The notes beneath the pieces are model-generated. The model was given only the letters and a program-made list of their open reading frames with translations, was not told where the DNA came from and did no database searches. Positions 11,501 to 24,159 of a stretch of 64,000 nt of DNA are shown here, piece after piece. The stretch is from Ptychodera flava (taxonomy: Eukaryota > Hemichordata > Enteropneusta > Ptychoderidae): assembly GCF_041260155.1 (NCBI RefSeq), contig NC_091928.1, positions 38,133,388 through 38,197,387 of the forward strand, written 5' to 3'. Made by a program: the position numbers and the translations under genes. Position 1 is the stretch's first letter. Every line of letters begins with the position of its first letter.

Positions 11501-14500
11501 AAAACATTTTTGATAAAACAGTTTGCGTAAACAACAGAAGGTGCTTTCTTTCTTTCCCAAAAATTCACGAATTGTGTCTGCGTACATCGTCGACAGTGGT
11601 TTGGTAACCTTGTGACCCTGAGGTGGTGGAACGTGTCTTGGTTGAATGAAGGTTTCGGAAGACACTTTGAGTTCATCGCTGTGGACGAAGTCTTGCCTGA
11701 ATGGGACATCGTAAGTCGAAAGATGCATTTTTGTTTGAGTCGAGTAAACATCATTTGTCGTACTTTGTACTAGTACCACGACTCGCAACCGACCATATCT
11801 CTGTCCATTCTTCAAAGACATATGCTGTATACAAACTAAGTGTAAATAAAGCTTCCAGCAGGTGAGGTCCAGCAGATGGACTGAAATGCAATTTAAGTTA
11901 GGTCTGACTTCAACGTAAAACTGCAACGGAAGAAGGTTTGCGTATGACTTTGGTCCAGGCGTGACATAAATGTCGTGAAATGGCGAGTTCCCAGTATGAC
12001 AAAACTGTTCGTTTTTCCTTTATCAGTACAATCAGTTTTACCAAGATGCAGTGACTTTCAAATCAATGGACGACGACGCCAGCAGCGAATCTCACCCAAC
12101 GGTGCAGTCAAAAGTCGGATGGCGGGAAGAAATATGGACCCAATATGATACCAGAATCTACGAAAGGGTAAGTTTTTACGCTATGCATTTTGCTCTGGCA
12201 ATAACGGTGAGGAAAGAAATAAGGTCATATGGTTTACAAAAAAGTGATAAAACAGCACGCGATCTATTGAATAATGTGAACGACATTCACGCGACAATTA
12301 TTTTTAGAGTCTGGCGACTGCAGATGTTAAAGTATATAACATATAAAAAACAAAATATAGTAAGTCAACTTAGCGTAGATCGATATTAAATTATGGGATT
12401 GTCACTTTGGGCTCACTTAAATCCACCGTATGCGTCTTTTACCCCAGGGCGCGCACATAATACAGATGGTGCGTAGTTTCCTTGGACATGATGCAGTCTT
12501 CAATGGTTTGAGAGCTTATCAAAACAAATACAATTACAGCAACGCAGTCAGTGATGACGTATGGGCTGAACTCGAACAGGTGAGACAATAACACGAACAG
12601 TGAAACTTACTGTTAACAAGATGCTTCGCATGCAAAACCCTTCTGAGTGAAATAGTTCCCGATTATGTTGTGTAAGAGCTAAACTGCGCTACCAAAACGA
12701 TTGAGAAGCGAAGCGTCAGATCCAAAATTGCTGAAGTGCTTTGCCTTGGAATAGTTAGTAATTTAATACCGAATTTAGACTCTGCAGTCTAATTAATTTA
12801 ATTTAGATTACGTCCTAGTGTTTAATATCATTATACTCAATTTTTTTCTTTGAATTTCTTTTGTATTCCATTTGATTGTGCTAATTTTTGAAGATTGTTC
12901 AATGAGTCCGGCTCTGTCTAGTAGGTTATAAATTTTCCTCGGGATCTGAACTTCAGCTTAATATCATTAATTCTACTTTGCATGTGGTCAATTAGGACAC
13001 AAAATTCAAAGTGATATTCACTAAATACCTACGTCTTCAAGCACATATTCGTCTCCAAATCACTTTTTTGAAATTGTTGCCAGTAATTACTGAGCATGCT
13101 GAGTGTGCCTCGCCTCGTACGTCTCTTTGGTTGGATAAAGGTCATGACCTCAGACGCGGTCTATAAACTTGTCTGAGCGAAAAAATACTTTACATATGTA
13201 CCACAGTTTACTTGCATCGAAGCCCGCTCGTACTACCGGTATTTGCACTGCAGTGCAATACCAAAAACATTATGCCATTCCTTTATGTTAATGAGTATTT
13301 ACCAATTTTGACCCGGAACTATTTTTGTTGAAGTTTGAGTCTCAGACTGGCAATCAGTCATTGATGCTGCAGATTGAAAAATGTAATAAAACCTTTAGAC
13401 ATCGAATATTTCATTTTTTTCTGCATTTTGTCATCACAGATAATTGGTAAAGTGTAAAATGTATGATAAAACCAAAATATAACTTCGCTGTAGGCTAATG
13501 TGGTTAGTTGATTAAAATTAGTTCAGTGTAGAAAAGAAGGTAGAATAAATTCGGATTGGTGAGTAAAAAAAAACGATTCAGTACTTTCGATAGGATTTTC
13601 TGACTCGATGTGCGGCGTTAGATGTTCGTTGTCTGCTCGCAAAGTGATTCTTTTTCACCCTGTGGAGTGCGGCGACAAAACGTTGTGGGACGCCACACTG
13701 TTCGATTGATAATCTTGTGAGACGAAAGTTGCAATTTGTGAACCACCCACAGACCTTGTTATTGATAAACTTCCCCCATGTGGTATAAAATTGAGACAAT
13801 ATTCGGAAAGGGCCAATCATGGCGCAAGTTTTAGAGAAGACAATCAACCCGAGGGATATGGGAGGGCTTTATTTTTAAAATATCGTCCAATGATAGTTTG
13901 GACTTATTTTATAGACATCTTGAAGGAAAGTCGACATCCATTGATGCCAAGTCACAACTTTGAACAAAGCGAGAGCCCGGGGGGGGGGATGTTTGAGTAC
14001 GATCACCCAGCCTTTACAATCACCCCAGAGACCGGCGTTGGCGTTGATAGATCATACCATGTAAAGTTTTCTTACTACTACCTCGCATTACTTTTTTGCG
14101 GATATTTTATAAATCACACATTTCCAATCGCGTAAATAATAAGCTTATGCTCCATGCACTGAGAATAAACCAAGGGACGGACTACGTCGCATAAGAACAT
14201 TTTCACGTCCTTTCGTGTGATGATCGACCTTCGCCACTCCATCCCGGTGTCAGCCCCGGCCGGACTGGATGTATCACGGCAATTTGACAGCATTACTTGA
14301 AAAGAAATACACTACATCCCTACTCATTGTAAAACTTTATCTTTCTGACATTATTATCCAAACATCCTTTCACAAACTCCTCACTTTGCGCGATATGCTG
14401 GATATGCACATAAATATACGTTTTCCCAGGCCAGGAGATACGGCGCGCCTTTCATCGGCTTGCAAAATACATAGGAGTTCGTTGACCTCATTGTACGTCT

Positions 14501-17500
14501 GGGCGACCGACTGGGCGACGCGCGCGAAATCGAAATATCGTTTAAAAATTGGAAGTTTGAATAGTTCATGTTGTTTAAAGGTTACAATTTTTAAAAGTTC
14601 ATGGCTCCTATCATATTCATATCTATTGATCTAAATCTACGCCTCTTATACGAGCGTATGCCGTTTCGGTCAACAGGTTCATTTTTGTCTGCACTGGCGA
14701 AACATCGTCGGGGGTGCGACTCCGCGGCTTGTCCGGAGTGTTCGTTTGATGTCGCTAATTCACATTAAATCAAACCCATTCACAATTTGAAAGACGGGAC
14801 GAGTAAACAAAGCTATGGCTGGAGTAAATTAACATGTTTCGGGACATTATACGCGTAAAGATACTTGAAATTAGCGGTTTTCGTTTGTGATGAATTTGTT
14901 CCGTTAGAACATAGGGTAAGCGACGGGGGTCACGTATAGCGGTCGGACGCACTTACAAACAAAAAGTCGGTCACGAGCCCCCCACCGGAGACGGGATATA
15001 ATAATTATTAATCGCAAACACGGAGATTATTTAAGCAAACAAATTAAACCAGGTGAATGTCAAAATAATCCGCAAGAAACTTACCAAAATGTACCTCATT
15101 AAATGCGATTGTGTTTGTTTATATTTGCCTTTATTATAATTTCTCGCGCGGGGGCACCGTCAATTGTTAGGGTAAGCGAGAGTACACGGGATTTTGCGAG
15201 AGATTTTGAAAAATCGCATTTTTTTTATCAAAATTATGAATTTTTATCAACATATTTCTGTACCACCGTGTTCCTGAAGGAGAAGAGAACGTGTGGCTAC
15301 AAAACAGGTTCTCTTTACGATCTGTGCTTGGAGAACGGGGTGAAAAAAAGATCCGGGCGTAATTGGGTCAACCTGAATTCTTTTTACTTTATAGTAGTAA
15401 CAACTGTCTGTATACATATGTACAGAGAGAAGGGGGGGGATGGGAGGGAGGGAAGGCCGGTACCAGGGACAGTGAGGCGGAGATAGAGGCAGACAGAGAC
15501 AGACAGATAGACATGAAACAGATTCAGATAGATGGAGAGAGAGAAGGAAATGAAAGGTTTTTTTTTAAATTTGTTCTCATCGTACGATAATCTCAGTATT
15601 AACTAGATATTTGCATGATTGTCCAGGTTGCCAATATGGCGGGTCCGTTGCGTTTTGTTTCCTTTTATCGACGTTTAGTTCTACTTAAGGTAAGAGTCCG
15701 TCAAAACATACGTAATCGGAGAGTACAGATCAATTCAGTGATGGAGTGTGCGACTATTATTAAAGAAAATATCATATTTTGCTGATCTAAGAGTGCAAAG
15801 GATGCTGGGAAGGGCCAAATCAACGTGGCAGACATCATGAACCCGTGGATACTGCAACTTGGGTTCCCCGTGGTAACGGTGTCACGTGACGGTGTGAACA
15901 GAGCATCTGCTTCTCAATGGCTGTTCAAACTTGACCCTGACGACGACATTCCGGGAGGCGACGAGTAAGTATACGATAAACAGTGAAGTTTATTAAGTAT
16001 TGTACAATTTGCAATAACAGAGCTACTGATAGTGTTAGTGCGTCTACTAAGTAAACAACTGGAAAATAAAAATAAAAGGAGTTAAAGGAAATATGTACAA
16101 TGACAGTATTAAAACAAGCTGAAAGAAGATGGCACTTTTCTTAACGTCGGCTTCTGTTTACATACTTCATTCTCGGCAGCATAGAGTCTTCATTCGTTGT
16201 TCTTTGCGAATCCGAAAACAATATTCTTTTAACTAAAACTCTTTCTACTATGATAGCTTCTCTTGGCATGTTCCACTGACATATATGCATTCTGGTAACC
16301 TGAACTACGGTGATCCTTCGATGACATGGCTTAACAAATCGACAGGTACACATGTAACTTCTTATAGAACATTATTATGACACACTTATTATACACACTG
16401 AAAAATCATCTGTCATATTTGAACGGTCATGGATGTGAAGAATTTTTATATTAAATTGAAATAGTCATTCTTTAAAGGTAGGGAACTCGATCACAGGGAC
16501 TGCGTTTGTTCTAGTCTGTAAGAGGATTATGGAGGTGTCGTAGCCTATTGTTTTTCATGGGAATTGTGATGTAGTAAATAAATTTCCTGGCAAGACAATC
16601 TGACACCTGACACAGGCCTTTGAAACTCTTGGCTGCTTTTATAATTCAGTATGGACAACTACTCTTTATACAACCATCCTAATCTTAATTCAGATAAAGT
16701 GATAAACCTTGATGATGATGGCAAAAACAATTGGATCCTGGCCAACATTCGCCACAATGGTTACTATCGTGTCAAATACGATGACGAAAACTGGAATAAG
16801 TTGATAAGTCAGCTAAAGACGGACCACAAGTCGATACCTGTCCGAACCAGTGCTGCTATGATAGATGACGCTTTCAATCTCGCGAGATCCGGTGACGTAG
16901 ACGCGGTATTGGCTTTGAGTGCCATTGGCTATCTCAGAGATGAGAAAGAGTATTCACCTTGGAATGCTGCAATCCGGAATTTACGTTATATAAGGGATAT
17001 GTTGGAGACATCGCCCTCATATGGAAACCTGCAGGTAAAAGAAAGAATAAATAATAAGCGAATTATACATAATGTTCTGGTCATTTTTTGATGACTTTTT
17101 GTTGAGAATCGTTAGAAGGAAAATTTAATGTTCTTAGTCGCGTCTAGGAGGCTTATTACAAGATATTAAATTGACATAAATTTTGAATGATGACTATCAA
17201 ACAGTCTTCAATCCGACATATTTGTGGTCTTGACTTTCCTGCGATCGACATGATAGCAAGTGTTCATTAGCATTCATATTTTCATATATTCATATTTTAA
17301 TAAGCATCTTTTCATTTTAAGAGTTATATTCGAGAACTGATAGAGCCATTATATGAAGATCTTGGTTGGGCCTTCTCAAATGACGACACTCACATACAGT
17401 AGTAAGTACACATATAACAGACTGAGCCTCAAATCAAATTTTACTTATGGAGAAAAAAAATGAAAAACATCTTTTATGTAACATGACCTACTTTGCACTC

Positions 17501-17946
17501 ACGCAGACTCCAAAACATTTTATAATAATCTGTGCAACACAGATATACGTAGAAAAATTCGAGGTTCGACATGTGCTTCGCACTTTATTTGCACGTCAAT
17601 GTTAACATTTAAAAGATAAGAGCGTTTTTTAATCTAGGAGCTGTGAGGTTCATATAAAAGAGATAAAGAAGCTGTTTGGCTTTTGAAATTCATTTGGGAT
17701 GAGATTCTACTAATAATTCGTAACACCAGAAAGATTAAACAATACTAGACCCACTCCGAACATTTTACAGCTGGTTTTTTTTTCGGTAGGAGGGTGGAAT
17801 GCTTAAAAAACAGGGACCCATGAGAAAACCCCAAAGTTTTCATAATAAAGATTGTCACCTTTTTTGTATCATTCTTTTCTCCCAATCCTGTAACCATTTA
17901 TATATATGGACATGCTCATTGTCCGAAATAAAGAATTATTATTATT

Positions 17947-18019
<73 letters not shown>

Positions 18020-20004
18020 TAATAATAATAATAATAATAAATTTAGGTGCTCTCTTGAATCTTTGTCACCTCACGCTGGACATTTTTCTTTCTTTTACAA
18101 TCTCAGTTATCTGAGACTAGACTCCATTAAACTGTCCTGTCAATTGAACAAGAGAGACTGTGTACAGAAAGCCAGGGATATATATTCAAGGTGGATGGAT
18201 GACCAGGAAACGAACAGGTAAATATATATGTGCTGAAAAACGTAATGTTACTTTGTGACATAATCAATAGAATTGTTTCAAAGAAACACAAGTCCTACCT
18301 TATCAGCGTTGTCAAAACAAAGCAAAGCAAAAACTATAATATACCAGAGATCTCTGCTTCTCGGTCTTAGTAAAATGAATATCACTGTTTATGATATTCT
18401 GAACAATTGTTTGTTCCCGCCAGACTGGTAAATATTATTTTTCCTCGAAAATAAATACTTTGCCTGAAAGTTACGGAAGAAAATCTCTACGTTCTTTACA
18501 CTTTACCATCGTACAGGTAAAAAAATATTATGACAATAATAGTGCTTTTAATAAATTCATTAGCTGCAATGCACACGTTTCTCTCCGCAGTATACGTGAC
18601 GACATCCGGGCCACAGTGATGTGCACAGCGATCAAACATGGCGACTACGAAGAGTGGAAATTTGCATATGAGGTTTTCGCCAACACCTCTGACTATACAT
18701 ATGCACTACAGAGTGACATTGCATATGCCCTGGCCTGTACTCCAAGACTCTGGATTCTCCACATGTATTTAGCAGAATCATTGCAGCATTACAAGAACGT
18801 GTCTTCTGTAAAAAATGATGATGTCATAATGCCAACAGAGCTGACCTCACTGGGTCCAGTCAACGACTTCTACCGAATGTGTGGATTTGTCAGGGACCAA
18901 TCACCGCTTGGCTTTTTGACCATGTGGAAATTTATGAGGAACCACTTCGATGAACTGCGATCAATGTAAGATATCTGTATTTCTTGTAAAAATCTGAACC
19001 GTAAGACAAGATAAAACTAGATATTGAATTTTTTTTATCTTCTGTTTGTCCATTAGTCTCACTGTCTGTCCGAATGTTAATTTCTGACAGTGCGTTGGCT
19101 ATTATCAATATGCTGTGGCTGAACCAAATATTACTTTCGAAATATTTCTGAGGCATTTTCATTTTTAAGTCCTTGTCATATACTATATAATGGCCTATAA
19201 GGTAAGGGCTTAGTCTAAAAGCAGCAGCTAGAGTTGATATCATAGTCAATTACTATTCTGTTTTCTCTCACAGTGATGAAGACAAAGCTTACAGTTTTAT
19301 CTGGGATTTTGCAAGGAAGATGAACACTGCCAAGCAACTAATGGAGGTGAATCATAAATTCATCCAGTTGTATAGTTTAATCCACAGTGTCTTCCTTGCT
19401 TCATCTTATTAATTGTGAAAAAAAGATAGTTATGTATTAGATATTTTAAAACGAAAGCCTGATTGGTAAAAATGCCTACAGTTAACCACCACAATTATCT
19501 CAGATAAAACAGTCCATATTTCTCACGATATTTTAACGGGATATTGGGGTTGGTACAGCCGAAGGTGTACACTGTTGTAAAATCTTTAAAATGTTTGACA
19601 TCTTATTTAATTCATAAATATACTGCTTGCTGGAGCTTTTGTTTAAAGATAACCTAACAATTGTCGCTTGCTGTATGCATTATGTAATGGATAGAACCTC
19701 TTTACAGAAAGGGTAAGAACAATGTATAAGAGATGCTGTAAGGAAAACATTCATACCTTTTGTATTATTTGTGAACATATAGTATATTTTAAAACGGCAA
19801 ATAATAGCACTTGTCTGCAACAATTGTACTCTTTTATCCTTATTTTTACAGCTCGAGGACTTTGCTAGGAAATATAGTGACATGCCAGACAACCAGGTCA
19901 CGAAGTTCTACAAGACTTTGCGTCAAGTCAATGCTAACATTCAATGGATGACGCGTAACTATGCGGGCCTTGAGGAATGGTTTGAACAAAATACCCAGCA
20001 ATGA
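7940..20004 (+). CDS. Membrane M1 zinc aminopeptidase (aminopeptidase N-like), 14 exons, complete
   Basis: Predicted ectoenzyme that removes N-terminal residues from peptides. Exons: 7940-8550, 9587-9857, 10096-10216, 10792-10949, 11597-11710, 12027-12167, 12448-12579, 15792-15964, 16650-17034, 17322-17401, 18107-18217, 18591-18965, 19274-19346, 19852-20004. All junctions are GT-AG and phases agree, giving 965 residues, close to human APN (967). Domains in order: cytosolic tail, membrane anchor (about 20-44), N-terminal beta domain with CFDEP, catalytic domain with GAMEN (346-350), HELAH (382-386) and NE (404-405), then an ERAP1_C-like helical C terminus. Zinc ligands are His382, His386 and Glu405, with catalytic Glu383 and transition-state Tyr470. 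One family segment, the strand usually read as NYxWxxP, is not seen between exons 8 and 9, so a small exon may be missed or lost. Intron 7 (12580-15791) is the longest. Assignment to ANPEP rather than ENPEP or TRHDE orthologue was not attempted. Confidence 0.93.
9248..9440. mobile_element. Intronic MITE, copy 1
   Basis: A ~193-bp element in aminopeptidase intron 1. The ends are inverted (GCTAATTTGGTATAATTG against CAATCATCCCAAATTAG), and the whole body is similar to the copy at 11093-11288. It is non-coding. Confidence 0.65.
10541..10625 (+). repeat. tRNA-like SINE head in intron 3
   Basis: The stretch carries a good RNA polymerase III A box (TAGCCGAGCGG, 10548-10558) and B box (GTTCGAATCCC, 10604-10614) at tRNA-like spacing. 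The acceptor-stem ends do not pair convincingly, so a tRNA-derived SINE or tRNA relic fits better than a working tRNA. Its 3' limit was not defined. Confidence 0.55.
10792..10949 (+). CDS. Aminopeptidase exon 4 (GAMEN and HExxH)
   Basis: This exon holds both the substrate N-terminus binding motif GAMEN and the zinc motif HELAH. It ends one residue after HELAH, and the third zinc ligand (Glu in WLNEGF) is supplied by exon 5 at 11597-11710, giving the canonical 18-residue spacing across the splice. Confidence 0.93.
11093..11288. mobile_element. Intronic MITE, copy 2
   Basis: Second copy of the element at 9248-9440, here in intron 4. The ends are clearer: GGAACTAATTTTGGATAATT on the left and AATTATCCCAAATTAGTTC on the right are inverted repeats. 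No coding potential. Confidence 0.65.
12448..12579 (+). CDS. Aminopeptidase exon 7
   Basis: Encodes the 44 residues after the catalytic Tyr, beginning GAHIIQMVRSFLGHD and ending DDVWAELEQ. It is listed separately because fossil copies of the homologous exon recur on the minus strand of the 2.4-kb repeats (27853-27991 and others). Confidence 0.92.
12580..15791. other. Intron 7 of the aminopeptidase gene (3.2 kb)
   Basis: No exon or recognisable transposon ORF was found. Noted items: a 16-bp perfect palindrome centred near 13250, a G-run at 13979-13988, and a purine-rich GA tract at about 15426-15560. The 121-residue frame at 14269 and the 127-residue frame at 15103 resemble no family I know. 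Confidence 0.6.
17938..18041. repeat. (TAA)n microsatellite
   Basis: About 100 bp of TAA/ATT triplets in intron 10 of the aminopeptidase gene, just after an AATAAAGAATT string. Confidence 0.95.
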
Positions 20005-20739
20005 CAAAGAAGTTAGAGAAAAACTTTAAAAGAATTCGAATAACCTGAATTTGAGTAAAGGAATAGTTCAAATCATACAAGTAAAACTGGAATGTACTTA
20101 ATGTATACTTCATGTTCATACTGTATCCTTTTTCATATTATCAATGAACCACAGAGAGGATAATCCTGTCTTTTTTTAAGCGTGGTCACACCAATATTTT
20201 GAATACGTTTTTCAACATTTCTGTTACCGTGTCTTTTACGAAATTTCACAAAACGACAATTGTAGCGATTACGATTATTTACTTGATTATTTTCTTTGTC
20301 AACAATTCACTTATCCTTGCCTTTGAGATGTATGTTACGTTGTTAACAGCATTTAAGGAAGCCGTACGTCAAATTGCTATAGTGGTATGGTGTTTACTGT
20401 ACTTTGTTCTCCATTACTGCTTCTCCATATTAATTTATCCACTCACCACTGTTACCCGTTACGCGACCTGCTGCATGCCATTGGTATGCATAGTTTGCGT
20501 GCTGCATACTCATCAGTTGTGAATATTTTATCTGCAATACTTTAAGTAGAAACTTGATCTAGATGTAAAAAAGGCTTTCTCGAGGCTTCTTGTTTTGACC
20601 AGATTATTTATCATTCAATGACACGATATTAACGTTCTGGTGTTTTTCTTTCAGTTTCTTATACCCAGGTTAACAACTTACCTTTTTTACTTGTATTTTG
20701 TTTTATGTTTCGTTTTGCTGCATTTGTAGTAATTAAAAT

Positions 20740-20745
20740 AATAAA
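20740..20745 (+). terminator. Candidate polyadenylation signal of the aminopeptidase gene
   Basis: AATAAA about 735 bp after the stop codon, in an AT-rich stretch. It is the best canonical hexamer I see downstream of the last exon. The 3' UTR has no other feature; a 107-residue hydrophobic frame at 20199-20522 inside it is probably chance. Confidence 0.4.
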
Positions 20746-23734
20746 GTTTGCGGAAACCAATACCCTTGAGCGACCTGAATGCCGCCTATGCAAATAGGCT
20801 TAACTCTGTGTTTTGTCAGCAGCCGATTATCTCATTGAGGAAAATCACTAAATAGAGAGAGAAAAGACAGCTTTCGCAAATTGGGTGAAATATTCATAAA
20901 ACAACCATAAAAATATATAAAACATTTTTAAGTTTAGGTATATGAATAATTTAACAACCGAAAGAAAATTCCAATAATTTAATCTCAGAAGATAGTGTAA
21001 AATAAAAAGATATAATGGTTGTACCTAAAGGTTCACAGGGAATTTTTCAAACTGAGCAATATTTTTTCTCCGCAAAGTTTAATGGAAGTCAGCTGCGTGA
21101 TATAAATGGCTCGTTAGTCATTTTACGGAACATGCAGCATGTAAGCTCGAAAAAGTCCCAACCAGCAAATATGAGAAAGTGTACTGAAGATGTGTATACG
21201 AGTGGCGTTGTAGCAGCGGCTTAAAATTTGGGTTAATCTACGTCAGGAAAGGTCTTTTACCTGTATATGCAGCTAACTTAGGCCTTGATGGGTGTGTTTT
21301 ATAGGCCAGTACATACGAAGAACAAATAGTTCTTGATCTTAACCATTTCACCGTCAAGGTTTTGCCAAAACACACTGTTATCAATGGATATCTTTGAGAT
21401 ATATAAAGGGAATGGAGGGAAGTTAAGGATGGCAAGGCAGGGTCATCAAATGCCACGAGATAGACTTCGGGGAGGTCCTGTACGGAGTCGAAGCAAAGGC
21501 TCCATCGTCGAGGAAGGTTCTGACTATGTATACAAAGAGGATTACAAAAACGGAGTAATACCGATATTTGAAAATACTGAAAAATGCTGATACACGTATA
21601 TTCAGGATATTCAGGATTTCTAAAAGTTCTTGAATAATGATCAGGAATAGTACTGTTTCAGAAATGTTGTGTCTGAAAACTGGTCTGCTTTGTGTCATTC
21701 AAAGGTTTGCTACAGAAAGCGTTGATTACTTGAACAGCTGGGAGTTCTAGTATCTCGTAATGCCTGCTTTGTAGTTTGCACGGAAGGCTGTTAGTATTAC
21801 TCTAATGTGGATCATTTGTCTCGATATCTCATGAGGTCAGTTGCAGGTTTGACTGCTTTAACGAATTAATGGTGTCTTTTCCAAAATTCAAAGTGAAGTT
21901 GCTCATCAGTGAAATGCTAAGCGACTTATTAACAACACCAGTGACCAGATGTACAAGAGCTTTGTTGAATATGAATAGTTCTGTACTGAACGACAGAAAA
22001 CCTTGGCAAACGCTTTTCAACTTCAAAGTTTATGTAATGACCTAGAAAGTACCTTACACTCCGGCCGATAATTTTTTGAGTTGTTATAAATCATTTTCCG
22101 TTCCTACTTCAAGTTACTATAAATCAATTCGGAATGGCATTTCTGAGGGAAATTTATTGAAATATCTGTCATGGAATACAGCTAGTCGTTGCATTTATGG
22201 ATCAGTGTAACGGGAAACTTGCACTGAATGAGTGCTTGATCGATTCAAGGATAGGAAAGGATTTAGAACATAGTGGTCACCATAAAGTTCATGGTTCGAA
22301 ATTGAAGACAGTTCAAGAATCACTTGTGACATTGGCAACTCGTGATACTCAATCAGAAAGGTTCAGATTGCATTTCTATAAATTCGATGATTATGATGAT
22401 GCTAGTTGTTGTGACGTGGTAGTGACGATAACAATTTTGTAAGTCTGTAATTGTGCATGCTAAAAGGTTAGCAATCACGATAAATTGATTTACACGAGAT
22501 ACTGATATACTGAGACATGTTGTAAACCCTAGAATGGTATAAACATCTATCTTCAAACGCTACAACAACGACCAGACGAATAAGACATCCCAAATATGTA
22601 CAAATGTTTAATATATCAACGTGCTCTTTTCTAAAGTTTAAATGGACCAGTGTACTGTATAAGAGCTTTGAAGCTTTGCATTGCGGGATAATCATCACAA
22701 ATCGATTGTCAAGCAGTTCTAGACAACCAAGCACGTAAAATCCCACTTTTTCCGACAAGTTGCCTCTATGTTACTCAACACCAGAGGGACAAATTATGTC
22801 TCGTTGCGACCTTCCTTCAGCATCATTACTCTCAACGGCATAAGTTGATATGACCCCCTCCCCGTTCAAGCTTTGGCATACCAGTGTCGAAAGGTATTTA
22901 AGCTTACAGCTCAAAAATCAAGTACGTAAAGTCACAATGGAATGCATACATACACGTACATACGGAATGGAATAGGAACTACCAAATGAATTGAGTATAT
23001 ACTTCATATCAGAATATGTCGTGACCCACTTCCTTTCGTTAAACATTACTATTTACATAATGCGAACATCTCTTTAAATCGTCTTCCATTTTTGTCGTTC
23101 CTGTGATGTGTGTTCCTATGGAACTACGCACCTAATTGTATACATTCATTACCCTGGTGACTCTTCAAAACAGAAATTTTTAAAGATTGCCATTTTCGAA
23201 TTATTTTTGACAAACCTATCGTGTTAATCAGCATCAACTACTTATCTCAGACTTATGATTGCAATGTGCCAGTTAGAACCTCTATTGATTTCTTGTGTAC
23301 TTACTTGCATATCATGTCGTGGAACAGTGAAGATAACATCAGTGATGTGTGAACTACGTCAAAACGCCAATAGTTACACAATATGGGTACTATGAGAGCA
23401 TAAATGATACAACCACTAGGGAGCCACTAATAAAGATGTATAAATATTAGTATAACAAGAGCGTATGATAAGGAAACAAAACTTGACAACTTTTATTCTT
23501 TAGTTTTTTTGGTTTTTCCCTGTTTCGTGTACATTTTGGTCTAAATTTCGCAACATACAGAACATTTTGTGGCTCCCTGCGTCTGAGCAATAAATAATGA
23601 GAATACATGAGTAAATATTAGCGAAATGAGAGAATGCAACAAAAATAATATCACTGGACCAATTTTATTCTCTTTTTTGTTTTTCTGTTATTTTTTTCGC
23701 TTTTCTTTCTTGTTTTTCCACATGTGTCCGTTTG
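20746..23734. other. Intergenic, nothing recognised
   Basis: About 3 kb without a gene-like exon on either strand. The frames of 65-96 residues have no recognisable domain and no conserved splice pattern. Confidence 0.5.
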
Positions 23735-23735
23735 T

Positions 23736-23838
23736 CTTTATGTATGTATGTATGTATGTATGTATGTATGTATGTATGTATGTATGTATGTATGTATGTA
23801 TGTATGTATGTATGTATGTATGTATGTATGTATGTATG
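23736..23838. repeat. (TATG)n microsatellite
   Basis: About 100 bp of uninterrupted TATG repeats. The overlapping frames are simple translations of the repeat. Confidence 0.97.
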
Positions 23839-23990
23839 TGTCATAACATAAAGGAAAGAAGCTGGATCTGACGACGAGTGCTGATGTATAACTGGAAATA
23901 TACGAAACCATGACTGGGCCTCTCGGCCCAGCCGCTGATACATGATTCTGCCCGTGTGTCAGTCGGATCAAGTTAGTTTGTCCTCTGTTG

Positions 23991-24105
23991 GACCACGGTC
24001 ACTCCACAGGGAGTGACCGTGGTCCAAGTTCTCCTTAGTGTCTGTTCTCCTTCGATTCTGAGTGAATGTCCTGTCTCGGTCACTCCACAAGGAGTGACCG
24101 TGGTT
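23991..24105 (+). repeat. Two related GC-rich hairpins upstream of the LINE
   Basis: The palindrome at 23991-24025 (GACCACGGTCACTCC, short loop, then its complement) is followed at 24076-24105 by a second version of the same palindrome (CGGTCACTCC, loop, GGAGTGACCG). They lie ~60 bp before the first LINE coding frame and may belong to its 5' region. Confidence 0.6.
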
Positions 24106-24159
24106 ATCGGTCCTTCAGTTCTCCTAGTTTTTCCTCTGAGTTAGTGTGTCTATTTATAC

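Noticed and set aside
15103..15590. Frame of 127 residues in intron 7 as a possible extra exon
   Set aside because: The aminopeptidase phases join correctly from exon 7 to exon 8 without it, and its end is a translated purine-rich repeat.
20199..20522. 107-residue hydrophobic frame after the aminopeptidase stop
   Set aside because: It lies in the probable 3' UTR, has no recognised domain and no splice or start context; chance frame in AT-rich DNA.
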